A stretch of 64,000 bases of DNA from Alphaproteobacteria bacterium (GTDB lineage Bacteria > Pseudomonadota > Alphaproteobacteria > Micavibrionales > Micavibrionaceae): NCBI GenBank assembly GCA_021775955.1, contig JAJFGU010000004.1, positions 186,001 to 250,000 on the forward strand, read 5' to 3'. Under the pieces are notes generated by a model. The model worked only from the letters and a program-made list of their open reading frames with translations. It was not told the origin of the DNA and did not search any database. The position numbers and the translations under genes were made by a program. Positions 18,111 through 27,813 of the stretch are shown here, piece after piece (position 1 is the stretch's first letter; each line of letters begins with the position of its first letter).

Positions 18111-19744
18111 TATCCGGCGGCCTTTTGCTTATCGTCCTCTTCAACAATGCGGGGAAACACCCCTTCTGGCTTGTCGATTTTGGTGCCGGGCTTGAGCGCG
18201 TATTTTTCTTCTTCTATATGCTTAAACAACCGCTGATCTTCAGGAACACCAAGTTGATTAAGAACCTTATTGGCCGATATGTCCATAAACGGTCTAACTA
18301 ATATAGCAATACCTCTAATAGATTCAGCCAAGACATATAGCACTGTTTCCATCCTTTTAAAATCAGTCTTCTTTAAAGACCATGGCGCCTGCCAATCAGC
18401 ATAGCCGTCACAATTACTTACTCCTACGTTCCATAGCAATTCTAATATCTTGTGAAATTCCATTTTTTCACTATCACCTCGGATACCCAACCCAATAGTA
18501 CTTTTATTAGGATCGCTATATTTTCCGAGTATATGTCTAGCATTGTTAAGCAGCTCTTTATCATCATCATTAAACTCATCCGGCTCCGGAATTTTTCCAT
18601 CGCAATTCTTGTAAATCATCGACAGAGTCCGCTGCGCCAGATTGCCAATCCCGTTGGCCAGATCAGCATTGATCCGTGTTACCGCTTGCTCATGCGAAAA
18701 GCTACCATCCTGGCCGTGCGAGATTTCGCGCATGAGGAAATATCTGATCTGATCCAGCCCATATGTTTCCACTAGTCCATCCGGCGATAAAACATTGCCA
18801 AGCGATTTCGACATCTTTTCGCCCTTCACATTGATAAAGCCATGGGCAAAAATGGTTTCAGGAATTTCAATGCCAGCCGACATTAAAAAAGCCGGCCAGT
18901 ACACGGCGTGAAAACGAGTGATGTCCTTGCCGATAACATGATAATTAGCCGGCCAGAATTTTTTAAAATCTTCCGCAGCCACATCCGGATAACCTACCCC
19001 GGTCATGTAATTGGTCAGCGCATCGAGCCAGACATACATGACGTGATTGTCATCACCAGGCACCGGAATGCCCCAACTCAGACGATCCTTGTGGCGCGAG
19101 ATTGATAAATCCCTGAGCCCACCTTCCTGGCCAACAAAGCTGATAATTTCATTGCGGCGGCTTTCGGGCTGGATGAATTCCGGATGCGCCTCGTAATATT
19201 TTAAAAGTTTGTCTGTGTATTCCGAGAGTTTGAAAAAATAACTCTCCTCCTCGACCCATTGCACTTCGGTTCCGTTCGGGGATAATTTCTCACTCTTTCC
19301 GTCCTCGGTCTCCCCTTCGGTGAGTTCATCTTGGGTGAAATAGGCTTCCTCGCGCACCGAATACCAGCCTTCATATTTACCGAGATAAATATCGCCCGCT
19401 TCCTGCAATTTCTGCCATAGCGCCTGTGAGGCTTTATGGTGGCGCTCTTCGCTCGTGCGAATAAAATCATCATTGGAGATACCAAGCGTTTTTGTCATCG
19501 CCATAAATTCGGCGGCATTCTTATCCGCGAATTCTTTTGGCTCCATGCCGTTCTCCAGGGCAGTTTTGGCAACCTTCTCACCATGCTCATCGGTGCCGGT
19601 CAAAAACATCACGTCATAGCCGTCTAAGCGCTTAAACCGTGCCATCACATCGGTCAGAATGGCCTCATAGGCATGACCCAGATGCGGCGATCCGTTGACA
19701 TAGGAAATAGCTGTCGTGATGTAAAAAGGCCCTTTGCCTGACAT
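18110..19744 (-). CDS. metG: Methionyl-tRNA synthetase
   Basis: Class I aminoacyl-tRNA synthetase, 544 aa. It has the HIGH-type motif (GSPHLGHAYE), FLTGTDEHGEKV, and KMSKSLGN. The compact length without a C-terminal EMAP-like domain suits alphaproteobacterial MetRS. GGAG lies about 7 nt before the ATG. It is 11 nt downstream of holB and followed by tatD with a one-base overlap. Confidence 0.97.
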   Translation of the reverse strand: MSGKGPFYITTAISYVNGSPHLGHAYEAILTDVMARFKRLDGYDVMFLTGTDEHGEKVAKTALENGMEPKEFADKNAAEFMAMTKTLGISNDDFIRTSEERHHKASQALWQKLQEAGDIYLGKYEGWYSVREEAYFTQDELTEGETEDGKSEKLSPNGTEVQWVEEESYFFKLSEYTDKLLKYYEAHPEFIQPESRRNEIISFVGQEGGLRDLSISRHKDRLSWGIPVPGDDNHVMYVWLDALTNYMTGVGYPDVAAEDFKKFWPANYHVIGKDITRFHAVYWPAFLMSAGIEIPETIFAHGFINVKGEKMSKSLGNVLSPDGLVETYGLDQIRYFLMREISHGQDGSFSHEQAVTRINADLANGIGNLAQRTLSMIYKNCDGKIPEPDEFNDDDKELLNNARHILGKYSDPNKSTIGLGIRGDSEKMEFHKILELLWNVGVSNCDGYADWQAPWSLKKTDFKRMETVLYVLAESIRGIAILVRPFMDISANKVLNQLGVPEDQRLFKHIEEEKYALKPGTKIDKPEGVFPRIVEEDDKQKAAG

Positions 19745-19755
19745 CGAATAACTCC

Positions 19756-20847
19756 TTAAGCAGTTTTCATTAATGAAAACGAGCCCAGAACCCCTTGTCT
19801 TTTGTCGAGATTGGCTCTTTGCACGGTTTCAAAATGCTCCTGAAGGTTCTCACAGATTTTGCTGAGCTGTTCAAGCGAAGAATTCTGCAAAAGCGCGGCA
19901 AACGCTTCCATATCCAGCGGTTTACCCGGTGTGACGCCACCCCTGGCCTTGGTCATCACCAGGTTTTGCCACACCAACTGCATAAGCTCCTGATAGGCCT
20001 GAAAAGCCGCCTCTTGTCCGGGGCGCGATAATTCATCGGCCCAGGCATGGATAGCGGGCCAGTCCCAATTGGGGTAGCGCTCCAGCGCGCCCAGAATTTT
20101 GCCCAGCGTTTCCAGCGCGCCTTCTTCGTAATAATTCTGCGCCTTGCCAAAGCTGCCCTGCGCCAGCTGTATCAACGTATCTTGTTCATCCGGGGTTAAA
20201 TCATGGCCGGTTTTTTGCAAAAGTTGGCGCATGACTTCATCCGATAAGGGTTGGAACGGCACCACACGGCAACGCGAACGAATGGTGGGGATCAACGCCC
20301 CTACTCTATGTGTCACCAAAACAAGCAAAGCTTTGTTCGGCGGTTCTTCGAGAATTTTGAGCAAAGCATTCTGGGCGTTGCGGTTCATGGTGTCGGAATC
20401 ATCGACAATCACCACGCGCCAGCCCCCTTCCGCAGCGGTGCGGCGTAAAAACGGAGCCACTTTACGCACCTGCGCTACATCAAGAGATGCTTTTTGTTTA
20501 CCCTTCACCGGGTCGATAGCGCGCTCAATACTGAGCAAATCCGGATGGGCACCACTTGTGATGAGCCTTGATGCTTTCTCTTCAGAGCCTTCCTGCGATA
20601 ATAAAAACCGTGCCAGCTGATACGCCATGCAGGATTTGCCAATGCCCTGCGGCCCCGCAAAAATAAGTGCATGGGGCGGGCGCTCATTTTGAAACAACTC
20701 AAAAAGCTGTGTCTGGACCCCTTCATGGCCGAGGCACTCTTTACCCTCACGTGGATGGGAAATATTCTCCACTTCTTCAGTGCTCATATCCACTGTTTCG
20801 ATTTTTTCTTCCTTTGCCGGTGCCGGCTCTTCACCAAACAAATCCAT
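19756..20847 (-). CDS. holB: DNA polymerase III subunit delta'
   Basis: Clamp-loader subunit, 363 aa. An AAA+ domain has the P-loop GPQGIGKSC, VDDSDTMNRNAQNALLKILE as the Walker B/delta' box, and sensor 1 around THRVGALIPTIRSRC with the SRC motif. The C-terminal collar region is divergent. A 50-residue acidic N-terminal extension precedes the AAA+ module. The start overlaps the tmk stop by one base. Confidence 0.93.
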   Translation of the reverse strand: MDLFGEEPAPAKEEKIETVDMSTEEVENISHPREGKECLGHEGVQTQLFELFQNERPPHALIFAGPQGIGKSCMAYQLARFLLSQEGSEEKASRLITSGAHPDLLSIERAIDPVKGKQKASLDVAQVRKVAPFLRRTAAEGGWRVVIVDDSDTMNRNAQNALLKILEEPPNKALLVLVTHRVGALIPTIRSRCRVVPFQPLSDEVMRQLLQKTGHDLTPDEQDTLIQLAQGSFGKAQNYYEEGALETLGKILGALERYPNWDWPAIHAWADELSRPGQEAAFQAYQELMQLVWQNLVMTKARGGVTPGKPLDMEAFAALLQNSSLEQLSKICENLQEHFETVQRANLDKRQGVLGSFSLMKTA

Positions 20848-21500
20848 TAACCAAGCCTCTCCTGCACTACTTTTGCAATCTCCGCCGCGATATCATCAAT
20901 CGAGCCTGCCGCATCAATCACATGGCAGCGCTCCGGTTCCTTTTTGGCAATCTCCAGATAACCTTCCCGGAGCCTTTTATGAAACGCCATCTCCAAGTTT
21001 TCGTAGCGATCTTCCGTCTGCTTAATCTGCAAATTTTCTGCCGCAAGCCTGCGGCCTGATCTATGAAGACCCTCTTCCGGATCGATATCAAAAACAAAAG
21101 TCAGATCAGGCTCAAAGCCATCCAAAACAGCCTTGTCTATTGCCTTAATCTTATTCATTGGCAATGCGTAACCATAGCCTTGGTAAGCTTTGGTTGAATC
21201 GGTGAAGCGGTCGCTGATAACAATCTTTCCCTCGTTCAGGGCTGGCTTTATGATGTCTTCCACATGCATTGAGCGTGCGGCAAACAACAATAAACACTCA
21301 GCCATGGGGCTCCACTCCCCCCCTTCCCTTTGTACCAGCAGATTACGGATTTTTTCGGCTTCAGCCGTGCCGCCCGGCTCGCGTGTGGTAACCACCTTAT
21401 GGCCCTGATCGGTCAGAGCTTTGGCCAGGGTGTTAATTTGTGTGGTTTTGCCTCCGCCTTCACCGCCTTCAAATGTGATAAACAGGCTAGTTTTGCTCAT
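20847..21500 (-). CDS. tmk: Thymidylate kinase
   Basis: Phosphorylates dTMP to dTDP, 217 aa. P-loop FEGGEGGGKTTQ, TREPGGT, DRFTDSTKAYQGYG and the lid region EDRYENLE are all present. Start and stop each overlap the neighbours (dacA, holB) by one base, indicating translational coupling. Confidence 0.97.
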   Translation of the reverse strand: MSKTSLFITFEGGEGGGKTTQINTLAKALTDQGHKVVTTREPGGTAEAEKIRNLLVQREGGEWSPMAECLLLFAARSMHVEDIIKPALNEGKIVISDRFTDSTKAYQGYGYALPMNKIKAIDKAVLDGFEPDLTFVFDIDPEEGLHRSGRRLAAENLQIKQTEDRYENLEMAFHKRLREGYLEIAKKEPERCHVIDAAGSIDDIAAEIAKVVQERLG

Positions 21501-22642
21501 CAGCTTCCTGCTTTGCCCATGATAGAAAGCTTTGCCTTGGCAAGGGTTTTGGCAAAAAAGCCAAACGGCTTGATATCCGCCCCGGCCAGAACCGGAACGT
21601 TTAAAGTATGCCCGCGCGGAATTGTAATTCTGATCATACCGAGCGCCTGTCCCTTTTTGATAGGCGCCATCAAAGGACCTTCATATAAAAGTTCGACCTT
21701 TAAATCTTTAACGGCAATGGTGGGAACGGTTACCACAACATCATCTTCTATAAGCAAAGGCAATTCTTCTTCCTGCCCCATGACAACAGGAACGGTATCA
21801 ACAACCTCTCCGGCTTTGAACAATTTGAGGTTTTGAAAACCGCGCAAACCCCATTCGAGCATTTTAGCTGATTCCTGCGCCCGGTCTTTTTCATTCTTCA
21901 GCCCGTTGATAACCAAAACAACGCGGCGACCATTTTGTGCGCCCGACGCCATAAGGCCGTAGCCCCCGGCTTCGGTATGGCCCGTCTTGATACCATCCGC
22001 TCCCAGATCCCGATATATTAACGGATTGCGATTGCGTTGCTTGATATTGTTGAAAGTAAATTCCTTTTCCGCAAAATAAGGGTAATAGTCTGGGAAATTA
22101 TTGATCATGCTATAGGACAAAGTAACCAAATCCCTTGCCGTTGAATAATGATCAGGGTCGGGCCAGCCACTGGCATTGGTAAAATGAGAGTTGGTCATAC
22201 CAAGTTCCTTGGCCTTTACATTCAATGCATCGGCAAAAGCCCCTTCCGTCCCCGCCAGCCCTTCGGCCAGAACAATGGTAGCATCATTGCCGGACTGAAC
22301 GATCACGCCGCGCAACAGGTCCTCGACCTTAACGCGTTTATCGACCTCGACGAACATCTTAGAGCCGCCCTTGCGCCAGGCCTTTTCACTGACCTGAAAT
22401 TTATCATCCAGCTTGATCTGGCCGCCTTTGAGGGCTTCAAACACGAGGTAAGTGGTAATCACCTTACTCATCGACGAGGTCGGCATGCGCTCATCGGCAT
22501 TTTTTTCAAACAAAACCATGCCGGTTTCAAAATCGATCACAATGGCTTGTTTGGCCGAAGTCTGCAAAATGGACTCTGCGGCATAAGCCGGTCCGGCAAT
22601 CAGCAATATAAACAGGAAAATACTCGTGAGGGCTTTAATCAT
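21500..22642 (-). CDS. dacA: D-alanyl-D-alanine carboxypeptidase (PBP5/6 family)
   Basis: Periplasmic penicillin-binding protein that trims peptidoglycan pentapeptides, 380 aa. Signal peptide ends near AYAAES. Active-site motifs are S57-M-S-K60 (SxxK), S117-G-N119 (SxN) and K219-T-G221 (KTG). A C-terminal beta domain (PBP5_C) follows, and the last 20 residues could form the amphipathic membrane anchor. It lies 27 nt downstream of rlpA; tmk follows with overlap. Confidence 0.95.
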   Translation of the reverse strand: MIKALTSIFLFILLIAGPAYAAESILQTSAKQAIVIDFETGMVLFEKNADERMPTSSMSKVITTYLVFEALKGGQIKLDDKFQVSEKAWRKGGSKMFVEVDKRVKVEDLLRGVIVQSGNDATIVLAEGLAGTEGAFADALNVKAKELGMTNSHFTNASGWPDPDHYSTARDLVTLSYSMINNFPDYYPYFAEKEFTFNNIKQRNRNPLIYRDLGADGIKTGHTEAGGYGLMASGAQNGRRVVLVINGLKNEKDRAQESAKMLEWGLRGFQNLKLFKAGEVVDTVPVVMGQEEELPLLIEDDVVVTVPTIAVKDLKVELLYEGPLMAPIKKGQALGMIRITIPRGHTLNVPVLAGADIKPFGFFAKTLAKAKLSIMGKAGS

Positions 22643-22669
22643 GGGGGTAGTAAAGCAATTCGCGCAGCC

Positions 22670-23665
22670 TTATTCAACCACAATGATCGCATCGGCATTC
22701 CCGGCAGCCGCCATTCGGTCCAAAATGGCATCCGCATTGGCAACATTAGCACTTGGAATACGCACCCTATAGAATTGCTGTCCCCCTATCTGCGCCGGGT
22801 AGACCTGCGCGTTGCCAAATGGCTTAAGCCTTTGTGCCAGACCTTGTGCATTGGCCCGGTCAGCAAAGGAGCCCGCCTGCACATAGATATTGGTTGAGCT
22901 TACCGGCAATTGTTTGACGATCTGGTCGGGATAAAATACACCGCCCTGCACATGCCCGGGAATATTTGGCGCAGGAAGCGCTGCGCGCTCGACCGGCTTG
23001 GTGCTGGCTGAAACATTTTGATAGCCCGTCGTGGCATGCCTCGGGGCTTGTGTGCTGGGTTGCGCTCCTGATTGTAGCCCTGATTGTGTGGGCGCGGTGG
23101 GGGCGCCTCTTTTTGGCTGATTATCATTCATAGCCACCTCATAGCCTCTGGTGTCCTTGCCCCTTCTGGCTGCCTCGGCGATCGCCCTGCTCTCTTCTGC
23201 CAAAACCTTCACCCTGACTTTGGCGGTCCCCTTGTTCTTAAAGCCCAGCAATTCCGCCCCGCGTTTGGACATATCGATAATACGGCCACGCTTAAACGGC
23301 CCACGGTCATTGACCCGCACGATAACAGAACGCCCATTCTCCAGATTGGTTACCCGGACCAGTGAAGGCAGCTGCAGCGTCTTATGAGCTGCTGTCAGCT
23401 CATTCATATTGAAAATCTCGCCATTGGCGGTTTGCTTGCCATGGAATTGTGGGCCGTACCAGGACGCAATTCCGGTTTCGGTATAGCTGTAATCTTCCTG
23501 GGGCTTGTACCAATGCCCGGCAATCTTATAAGGATTGCCGACCTTAAAGTTCCCTTCGCTTTTGCCGTTGGGTATTTTCTTGGCCACATGGGAGGCCAGA
23601 TTAACCTCTGTACAGCCAGCTACGGCAAACATAGCCAGAAACAGGAAAATAAAAGGGTGGCGCAT
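22670..23665 (-). CDS. rlpA: RlpA-like septal ring lytic transglycosylase, lipoprotein with SPOR domain
   Basis: A 331-aa lipoprotein with lipobox VAGC (C18). A double-psi beta-barrel RlpA domain has GIASWYGPQFHGKQTANGE and the active-site region LTAAHKTL (His) with VRVNDRGPF (Asp). A Pro/Ala/Gln-rich linker and a C-terminal SPOR domain (about 260-331) follow; SPOR binds denuded glycans at the division site. A longer frame to 23722 overlaps mltB; ATG at 23665 gives the lipoprotein start. Confidence 0.94.
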   Translation of the reverse strand: MRHPFIFLFLAMFAVAGCTEVNLASHVAKKIPNGKSEGNFKVGNPYKIAGHWYKPQEDYSYTETGIASWYGPQFHGKQTANGEIFNMNELTAAHKTLQLPSLVRVTNLENGRSVIVRVNDRGPFKRGRIIDMSKRGAELLGFKNKGTAKVRVKVLAEESRAIAEAARRGKDTRGYEVAMNDNQPKRGAPTAPTQSGLQSGAQPSTQAPRHATTGYQNVSASTKPVERAALPAPNIPGHVQGGVFYPDQIVKQLPVSSTNIYVQAGSFADRANAQGLAQRLKPFGNAQVYPAQIGGQQFYRVRIPSANVANADAILDRMAAAGNADAIIVVE

Positions 23666-23678
23666 AAATGTATCTCTT

Positions 23679-24653
23679 TTATTGGGCGATAAGGTCAGCC
23701 AGAAGGCCAACTGATGTGGCAAAATACACAGATTTGTTCCAGGTCATGATTGTCCTGTAGTTATCATATATCAGAAAAGCCTCGCCGCTTGCACCGTCCG
23801 GGCGCACCAAAGCAGCTTTTATCCCCGGTGCAGTTGGAATTGGGTTGCCATTTAGTAAAGTCACCCCCATTCCTTTCCAGGCCGTAAGGGACTTTTTATT
23901 ACCCATCCCGGTCACGCTTTGCGGCAGGTTTTGGGTTAGTTTGACCTTGCGACCCCATTTTTCATCGCCTTTCCAGCCGTTTTTACTAAGGTAATTGGCT
24001 GTTGATGCAAAAATATCGGACGTACTGCCCCAGATATCGCGCCGTCCGTCGCCGTTGTGATCGACCGCATAGGCATGGAAGCTTGAGGGCATAAACTGGT
24101 TTTGCCCCATCGCTCCGGCCCAGGAGCCTTTCATTTCTGCCGCTTTAATATGACCGCCATCGATGATTTTGAGCGCGTTTATAAGTTCCTTTCGGAAAAA
24201 ATTACTGCGCCGCCCGTCATGGGCCAACGTGGCCAGTGCCGGCACAACATGGAAACCGCCGGTATTGCTGCCATAGCTGGTTTCAACGCCCCAGAGCGCA
24301 ACGATATATTGCGGCTGAACGCCGTATCTGGCGCTGACTCGCCCCAGCTCGCTGCGGTGTTTGCCGAGCAACGCCCGGCCTTTGTCGATACGGTTTTGAT
24401 TAATCACTCGCTTTTTGTATTGGGCGAAGGTCATGGAACCTTCCGGCTGTTTGCGGTCGAGCCTAATCACTTTTGGAATAGGCTTCACCCCGACAAATGC
24501 GGCATCGATGGTTTGCCTGGATATCCCCTTTTCCAGGGCCTCCTGCTTAAAATCTAACAACCAGGCTTCAAAAGGCTCTGCTGCAAAAGAACTCTGAGGT
24601 ACAAAAAATAAAGCAAAAACAAATAGATATATTACTTTTTTTAGACAGTACAT
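23679..24653 (-). CDS. mltB: Lytic murein transglycosylase, MltB family
   Basis: Periplasmic glycan-cleaving enzyme, 324 aa, with an N-terminal signal peptide (cleavage near SFAAE). The slt-type catalytic Glu is E124 in LWGVETSYGSNTG, followed by GAMGQNQFMPSSF and the DHNGDGRRDIW loop typical of MltB. No lipobox is seen, so it is probably soluble. It lies 14 nt upstream of rlpA, making a peptidoglycan-remodelling block with rlpA and dacA. Confidence 0.93.
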   Translation of the reverse strand: MYCLKKVIYLFVFALFFVPQSSFAAEPFEAWLLDFKQEALEKGISRQTIDAAFVGVKPIPKVIRLDRKQPEGSMTFAQYKKRVINQNRIDKGRALLGKHRSELGRVSARYGVQPQYIVALWGVETSYGSNTGGFHVVPALATLAHDGRRSNFFRKELINALKIIDGGHIKAAEMKGSWAGAMGQNQFMPSSFHAYAVDHNGDGRRDIWGSTSDIFASTANYLSKNGWKGDEKWGRKVKLTQNLPQSVTGMGNKKSLTAWKGMGVTLLNGNPIPTAPGIKAALVRPDGASGEAFLIYDNYRTIMTWNKSVYFATSVGLLADLIAQ

Positions 24654-24667
24654 TAATTAGAACACCT

Positions 24668-25951
24668 TTACTTTACAGTTTCAGTCCAGTTACAACGCTC
24701 GGCTACCACAGCAGCCATACCATCTCGGTGGACCCCCTCTGTGATGATGCCGATGATCCTCTCATCTTCATGGTACCCCTGATGTGCCTTCAGTGGGTCG
24801 GCGAATTCAGCAACACCGAACACATCTTTTACCTCCGCTACATTAATACTTACATTGACGGTTACAGGGCAAATACGACTATCTATATAGTCCCTGGAAA
24901 AGCGCGCCGGCACATGATAGCTCAAAATATCATTGGGATCGCTAAAAGCGACGATATTCATTTTGCTCATAACCCGGTCTTCATAATGACTGGCGCCAGG
25001 AACACAGTAATTTTCTATTTCCCCGGTTACTTCTGGCGGTTCGTGAGCCAGCTCAAGCAATGGTAGCTGATTTGCCAGCATGAAAACTGTGAATTCCTCC
25101 TCGCGTATAGCATCGTTTAATTCTTTTACAGACCCTGATGAGGAGCCATCTTGAGTATAATTAAGTGAAAAGAAATGTACCATATCTGTCGTGATACGGC
25201 TTCCCAGTGAATGCGTCACAAAGAAAAAATCATCATCGCGGATCACATTCGACATATTGCCTGCTTCAGGATCACAAAACTGGCTCACTCCGTCTTCGAG
25301 TACATCCCAGTCACCCTTAAACATCCAGCACATGGATTGCGCCACAGATGTCTTGATATGCTCCTTTTTGGTTCCCAGATAGATCAGTAGATCAGGCACT
25401 GTATTATTCAGAAAGCCTTTAAGGCTTTTGTTTATCTGCGCGCGCCTGTGCGTATGCTCTACAGAGTCATCAAAGGCAATAAGCTCTTTGCGCGGGTCTG
25501 TAATCGGGGACCAGGTCAACTCATAGAATAAAAGCTCCAGATTGGCAGACGGGCTTAAGTGCCGATAAACTCTTAAGGAGCCCAACTCATCATGAGTGCC
25601 GTCTTTTGAGCGGTAATACGGGCTTTGAAGTTTAATTTCTTTATAGTCCTGCTCCATGGACGTCAAACCAAGTGATCTGGCCAGCTTTTCCTGGAATGGT
25701 GCTGAATACCCCGGCAAATGCTTGCTGATCCCATGCACCATCAAAACTTTGGTTGTATGATTGGGGCCCTCAAGGACATGACGTTCTACGCTTTTTGTAA
25801 TGCCATCAAAAGCCGGGCCGGTGATATCACATTGACGCGTGTCTTCCGGCTTTTGCTCAAGAATAGCTTCCGTCACGCCCTTTGCTATACCCGAACACCC
25901 CGAAAGCAGGAAAATAGTACCTAAAATTGTAAAAATGCGGATATGTTTCAT
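24668..25951 (-). CDS. Lipoprotein with alpha/beta-hydrolase-like motifs, 427 aa
   Basis: Unrecognised lipoprotein. The signal peptide ends in a lipobox (FLLSGC, C19). The next region has MVHGISKHLPG (H73-G74, oxyanion-type) and FFFVTHSLGSR (S248 in a T-H-S-L-G variant of the GxSxG nucleophile elbow), so a serine hydrolase or lipase fold is likely (inference). Several cysteines lie in the second half. It is first in the minus-strand block leading to mltB, 14 nt away, and is divergent from tRNA-Ser. Confidence 0.6.
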   Translation of the reverse strand: MKHIRIFTILGTIFLLSGCSGIAKGVTEAILEQKPEDTRQCDITGPAFDGITKSVERHVLEGPNHTTKVLMVHGISKHLPGYSAPFQEKLARSLGLTSMEQDYKEIKLQSPYYRSKDGTHDELGSLRVYRHLSPSANLELLFYELTWSPITDPRKELIAFDDSVEHTHRRAQINKSLKGFLNNTVPDLLIYLGTKKEHIKTSVAQSMCWMFKGDWDVLEDGVSQFCDPEAGNMSNVIRDDDFFFVTHSLGSRITTDMVHFFSLNYTQDGSSSGSVKELNDAIREEEFTVFMLANQLPLLELAHEPPEVTGEIENYCVPGASHYEDRVMSKMNIVAFSDPNDILSYHVPARFSRDYIDSRICPVTVNVSINVAEVKDVFGVAEFADPLKAHQGYHEDERIIGIITEGVHRDGMAAVVAERCNWTETVK

Positions 25952-26035
25952 GATGTTCTGTTATTTGCTCTAGACAGACATACACAAAAATCGCTAAAAA
26001 ATGAAGCGCTTATCGCTAGTCAAGATATCTCTTAT

Positions 26036-26125
26036 GGAGGGGTGGCAGAGCGGTTGAATGCACCGGTCTTGAAAACCGGCATGGCTTCACGGCCATCGTG
26101 GGTTCGAATCCCACCCCCTCCGCCA
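26036..26125 (+). tRNA. tRNA-Ser(UGA)
   Basis: 90 nt including an encoded CCA. The acceptor stem GGAGGGG pairs with CCCCTCC before the discriminator G and CCA. The anticodon arm CCGGT-CTTGAAA-ACCGG has anticodon TGA at 26070-26072. A long variable arm (ATGGCTTCACGGCCAT) and the GGTTCGAATC T-loop are typical of serine tRNAs. A short stem (ACAAG/CTTGT, 26132-26147) followed by a T-rich stretch may end transcription. Confidence 0.97.
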
Positions 26126-26253
26126 TTTAAAACAAGCCCGCCCTTGTGCCGGTTTTGTTTTGAACTGTGTAGATGGTGAGGGTAAGAACCTGCCGGTTCG
26201 ACAATAAGCTTAATGAGCAGGAATGTAATGAAAGGCGAATTTAGCGTTTGCCA

Positions 26254-26284
26254 CTTTGGCAGGGGCAAAAGCCCCGCACCAAAG
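26254..26284. repeat. Inverted repeat downstream of nhaD
   Basis: CTTTGG...GGGGC-AAAA-GCCCC...CCAAAG forms a long hairpin with a small internal bulge in the gap between tRNA-Ser and the nhaD stop. There is no T-tract, so it is not a standard terminator; it might protect or end the nhaD transcript (inference). Confidence 0.45.
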
Positions 26285-26309
26285 AAATCCCTCTTCTTGT
26301 GAGCCACAA

Positions 26310-27713
26310 TTAATGCAGTCCTACACCCATAAGACTGCCATTAACGAAGAAGTGCGTAGCAATGCTCGCAGCATAGCCAGCCAACAGAATGGGGAACCAC
26401 TTAAGGTGAGAGAAGAAAGTATAATGCCCGTGCGCCACACCCATCAACGCCACCCCTGCCGCCGAACCGATCGAAAGCATACTGCCCCCTACTCCAGCTG
26501 TGAGCGTAACGAGCAGCCACTGGAAGTGATCCATCTGCGGCTCCATAGTCAGCACGGCAAACATGATCGGGATGTTGTCTACAATCGCTGATAAAAAGCC
26601 CATGGCAATATTGGTAACGCTGGGTCCCAGCCCATCATAAAGCCCCATGGACATCGCCTCAAGATAACCGAGGAAGCCCAGGCCGCCAACACTGAAAATA
26701 ACACCAAAGAAGAACAAAAGCGTATCCCATTCCGCCGAAGCAACGTTATCAAGGATATTAAAGTTTTCGTCCTTTTTTCTACTGTGATGGCGTATATACC
26801 AGGCCATGATCATCAACAGGGACATTCCCATCATCATACCTACAAAAGGCGGCAGACCAAGAAACTGTTCAAAACTCACAGCCATGATAATGGTGCACAG
26901 CCCCAGTATAATAATTCTGATGGCACCGGTTTTTAAAACAACTATTTCATTTTCAACACCTGTAGGCTGATCATTTGAAACAAAGAAGCTCATAATAACG
27001 GCCGGGACCAGGAAATTGACAACGGAAGGAAGGAAGAGCGTAAAGAATTCAAAAAACTCGACCTTCTCTGCCTGCCAGACCATCAGAGTAGTAATATCGC
27101 CGAACGGACTGAACGCGCCGCCGGCATTGGCAGCATTCACCACATTGACACAGGCAATGGCGATAAATTTCGGATCGTTCTTCCCTACAGCCATAATCAC
27201 CGCGCCAAGCACCAGCGCCGTTGTCAGGTTATCGGCAATCGGCGAAAGAAAGAACGCCAGAACCCCTGTCGCCCAAAAGAGCTGCCTTAAGCTGAGGCCG
27301 GCATGAGTAAGTTTCATTCTTATAACGCTAAAAACATTTCTCTCCTGCATAGCGCTGATATAGGTCATAGCCGCCAGCAGGAAGAGCAGCAAACTCCCGT
27401 ATTCTTCCAGTCCATGAAATATAGCTGCCCGCAACGTATGGTGATCTATACCGTAGCTTGGCGCTATTATTCCAATCGTAACCCAGATCAGCCCCGCCCC
27501 CAGCATCACAGGTTTTGATTTACGCAGAAAAGTAAATTCTTCTAACAGGACGCCAATATAAGACAGTACAAAAATAGCGACGCATAAAATGGCCGCCGGA
27601 TGCATCAGATCTATTGCAAAAGCGTGGCCGCCACCCTCTGCTTCCGCAGCCATAGCAGGAATGGAAATTGTCAGTGACAACAGGAAGAAAGAAAGGAAAA
27701 ACCGCAAAATCAT
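26310..27713 (-). CDS. nhaD: Na+/H+ antiporter NhaD
   Basis: Inner-membrane sodium/proton antiporter of the NhaD/ArsB ion-transporter superfamily, 467 aa. A cleavable-looking signal (AMAAEAEGG) precedes about 11-12 hydrophobic helices. Family segments include LSPIADNLTTALVLGAV, ACVNVVNAANAGGAFSPFGD and FLSAIVDNIPIMFA, which hold the conserved polar residues of the ion path. It suggests a saline or alkaline-tolerant lifestyle (inference). Confidence 0.92.
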   Translation of the reverse strand: MILRFFLSFFLLSLTISIPAMAAEAEGGGHAFAIDLMHPAAILCVAIFVLSYIGVLLEEFTFLRKSKPVMLGAGLIWVTIGIIAPSYGIDHHTLRAAIFHGLEEYGSLLLFLLAAMTYISAMQERNVFSVIRMKLTHAGLSLRQLFWATGVLAFFLSPIADNLTTALVLGAVIMAVGKNDPKFIAIACVNVVNAANAGGAFSPFGDITTLMVWQAEKVEFFEFFTLFLPSVVNFLVPAVIMSFFVSNDQPTGVENEIVVLKTGAIRIIILGLCTIIMAVSFEQFLGLPPFVGMMMGMSLLMIMAWYIRHHSRKKDENFNILDNVASAEWDTLLFFFGVIFSVGGLGFLGYLEAMSMGLYDGLGPSVTNIAMGFLSAIVDNIPIMFAVLTMEPQMDHFQWLLVTLTAGVGGSMLSIGSAAGVALMGVAHGHYTFFSHLKWFPILLAGYAASIATHFFVNGSLMGVGLH

Positions 27714-27813
27714 GTCTCTTATTTTCTAGTGATTTATTATTATTACATTAACAAGGCATGATCGTGTAGCACCTGTTTATTGCGAATGCAAGACACAAAT
27801 GTGTGGATTAAAT

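Noticed and set aside
26254-26284. Strong terminator for nhaD
   Set aside because: Long hairpin but no T-tract on either strand, so listed only as an inverted repeat.
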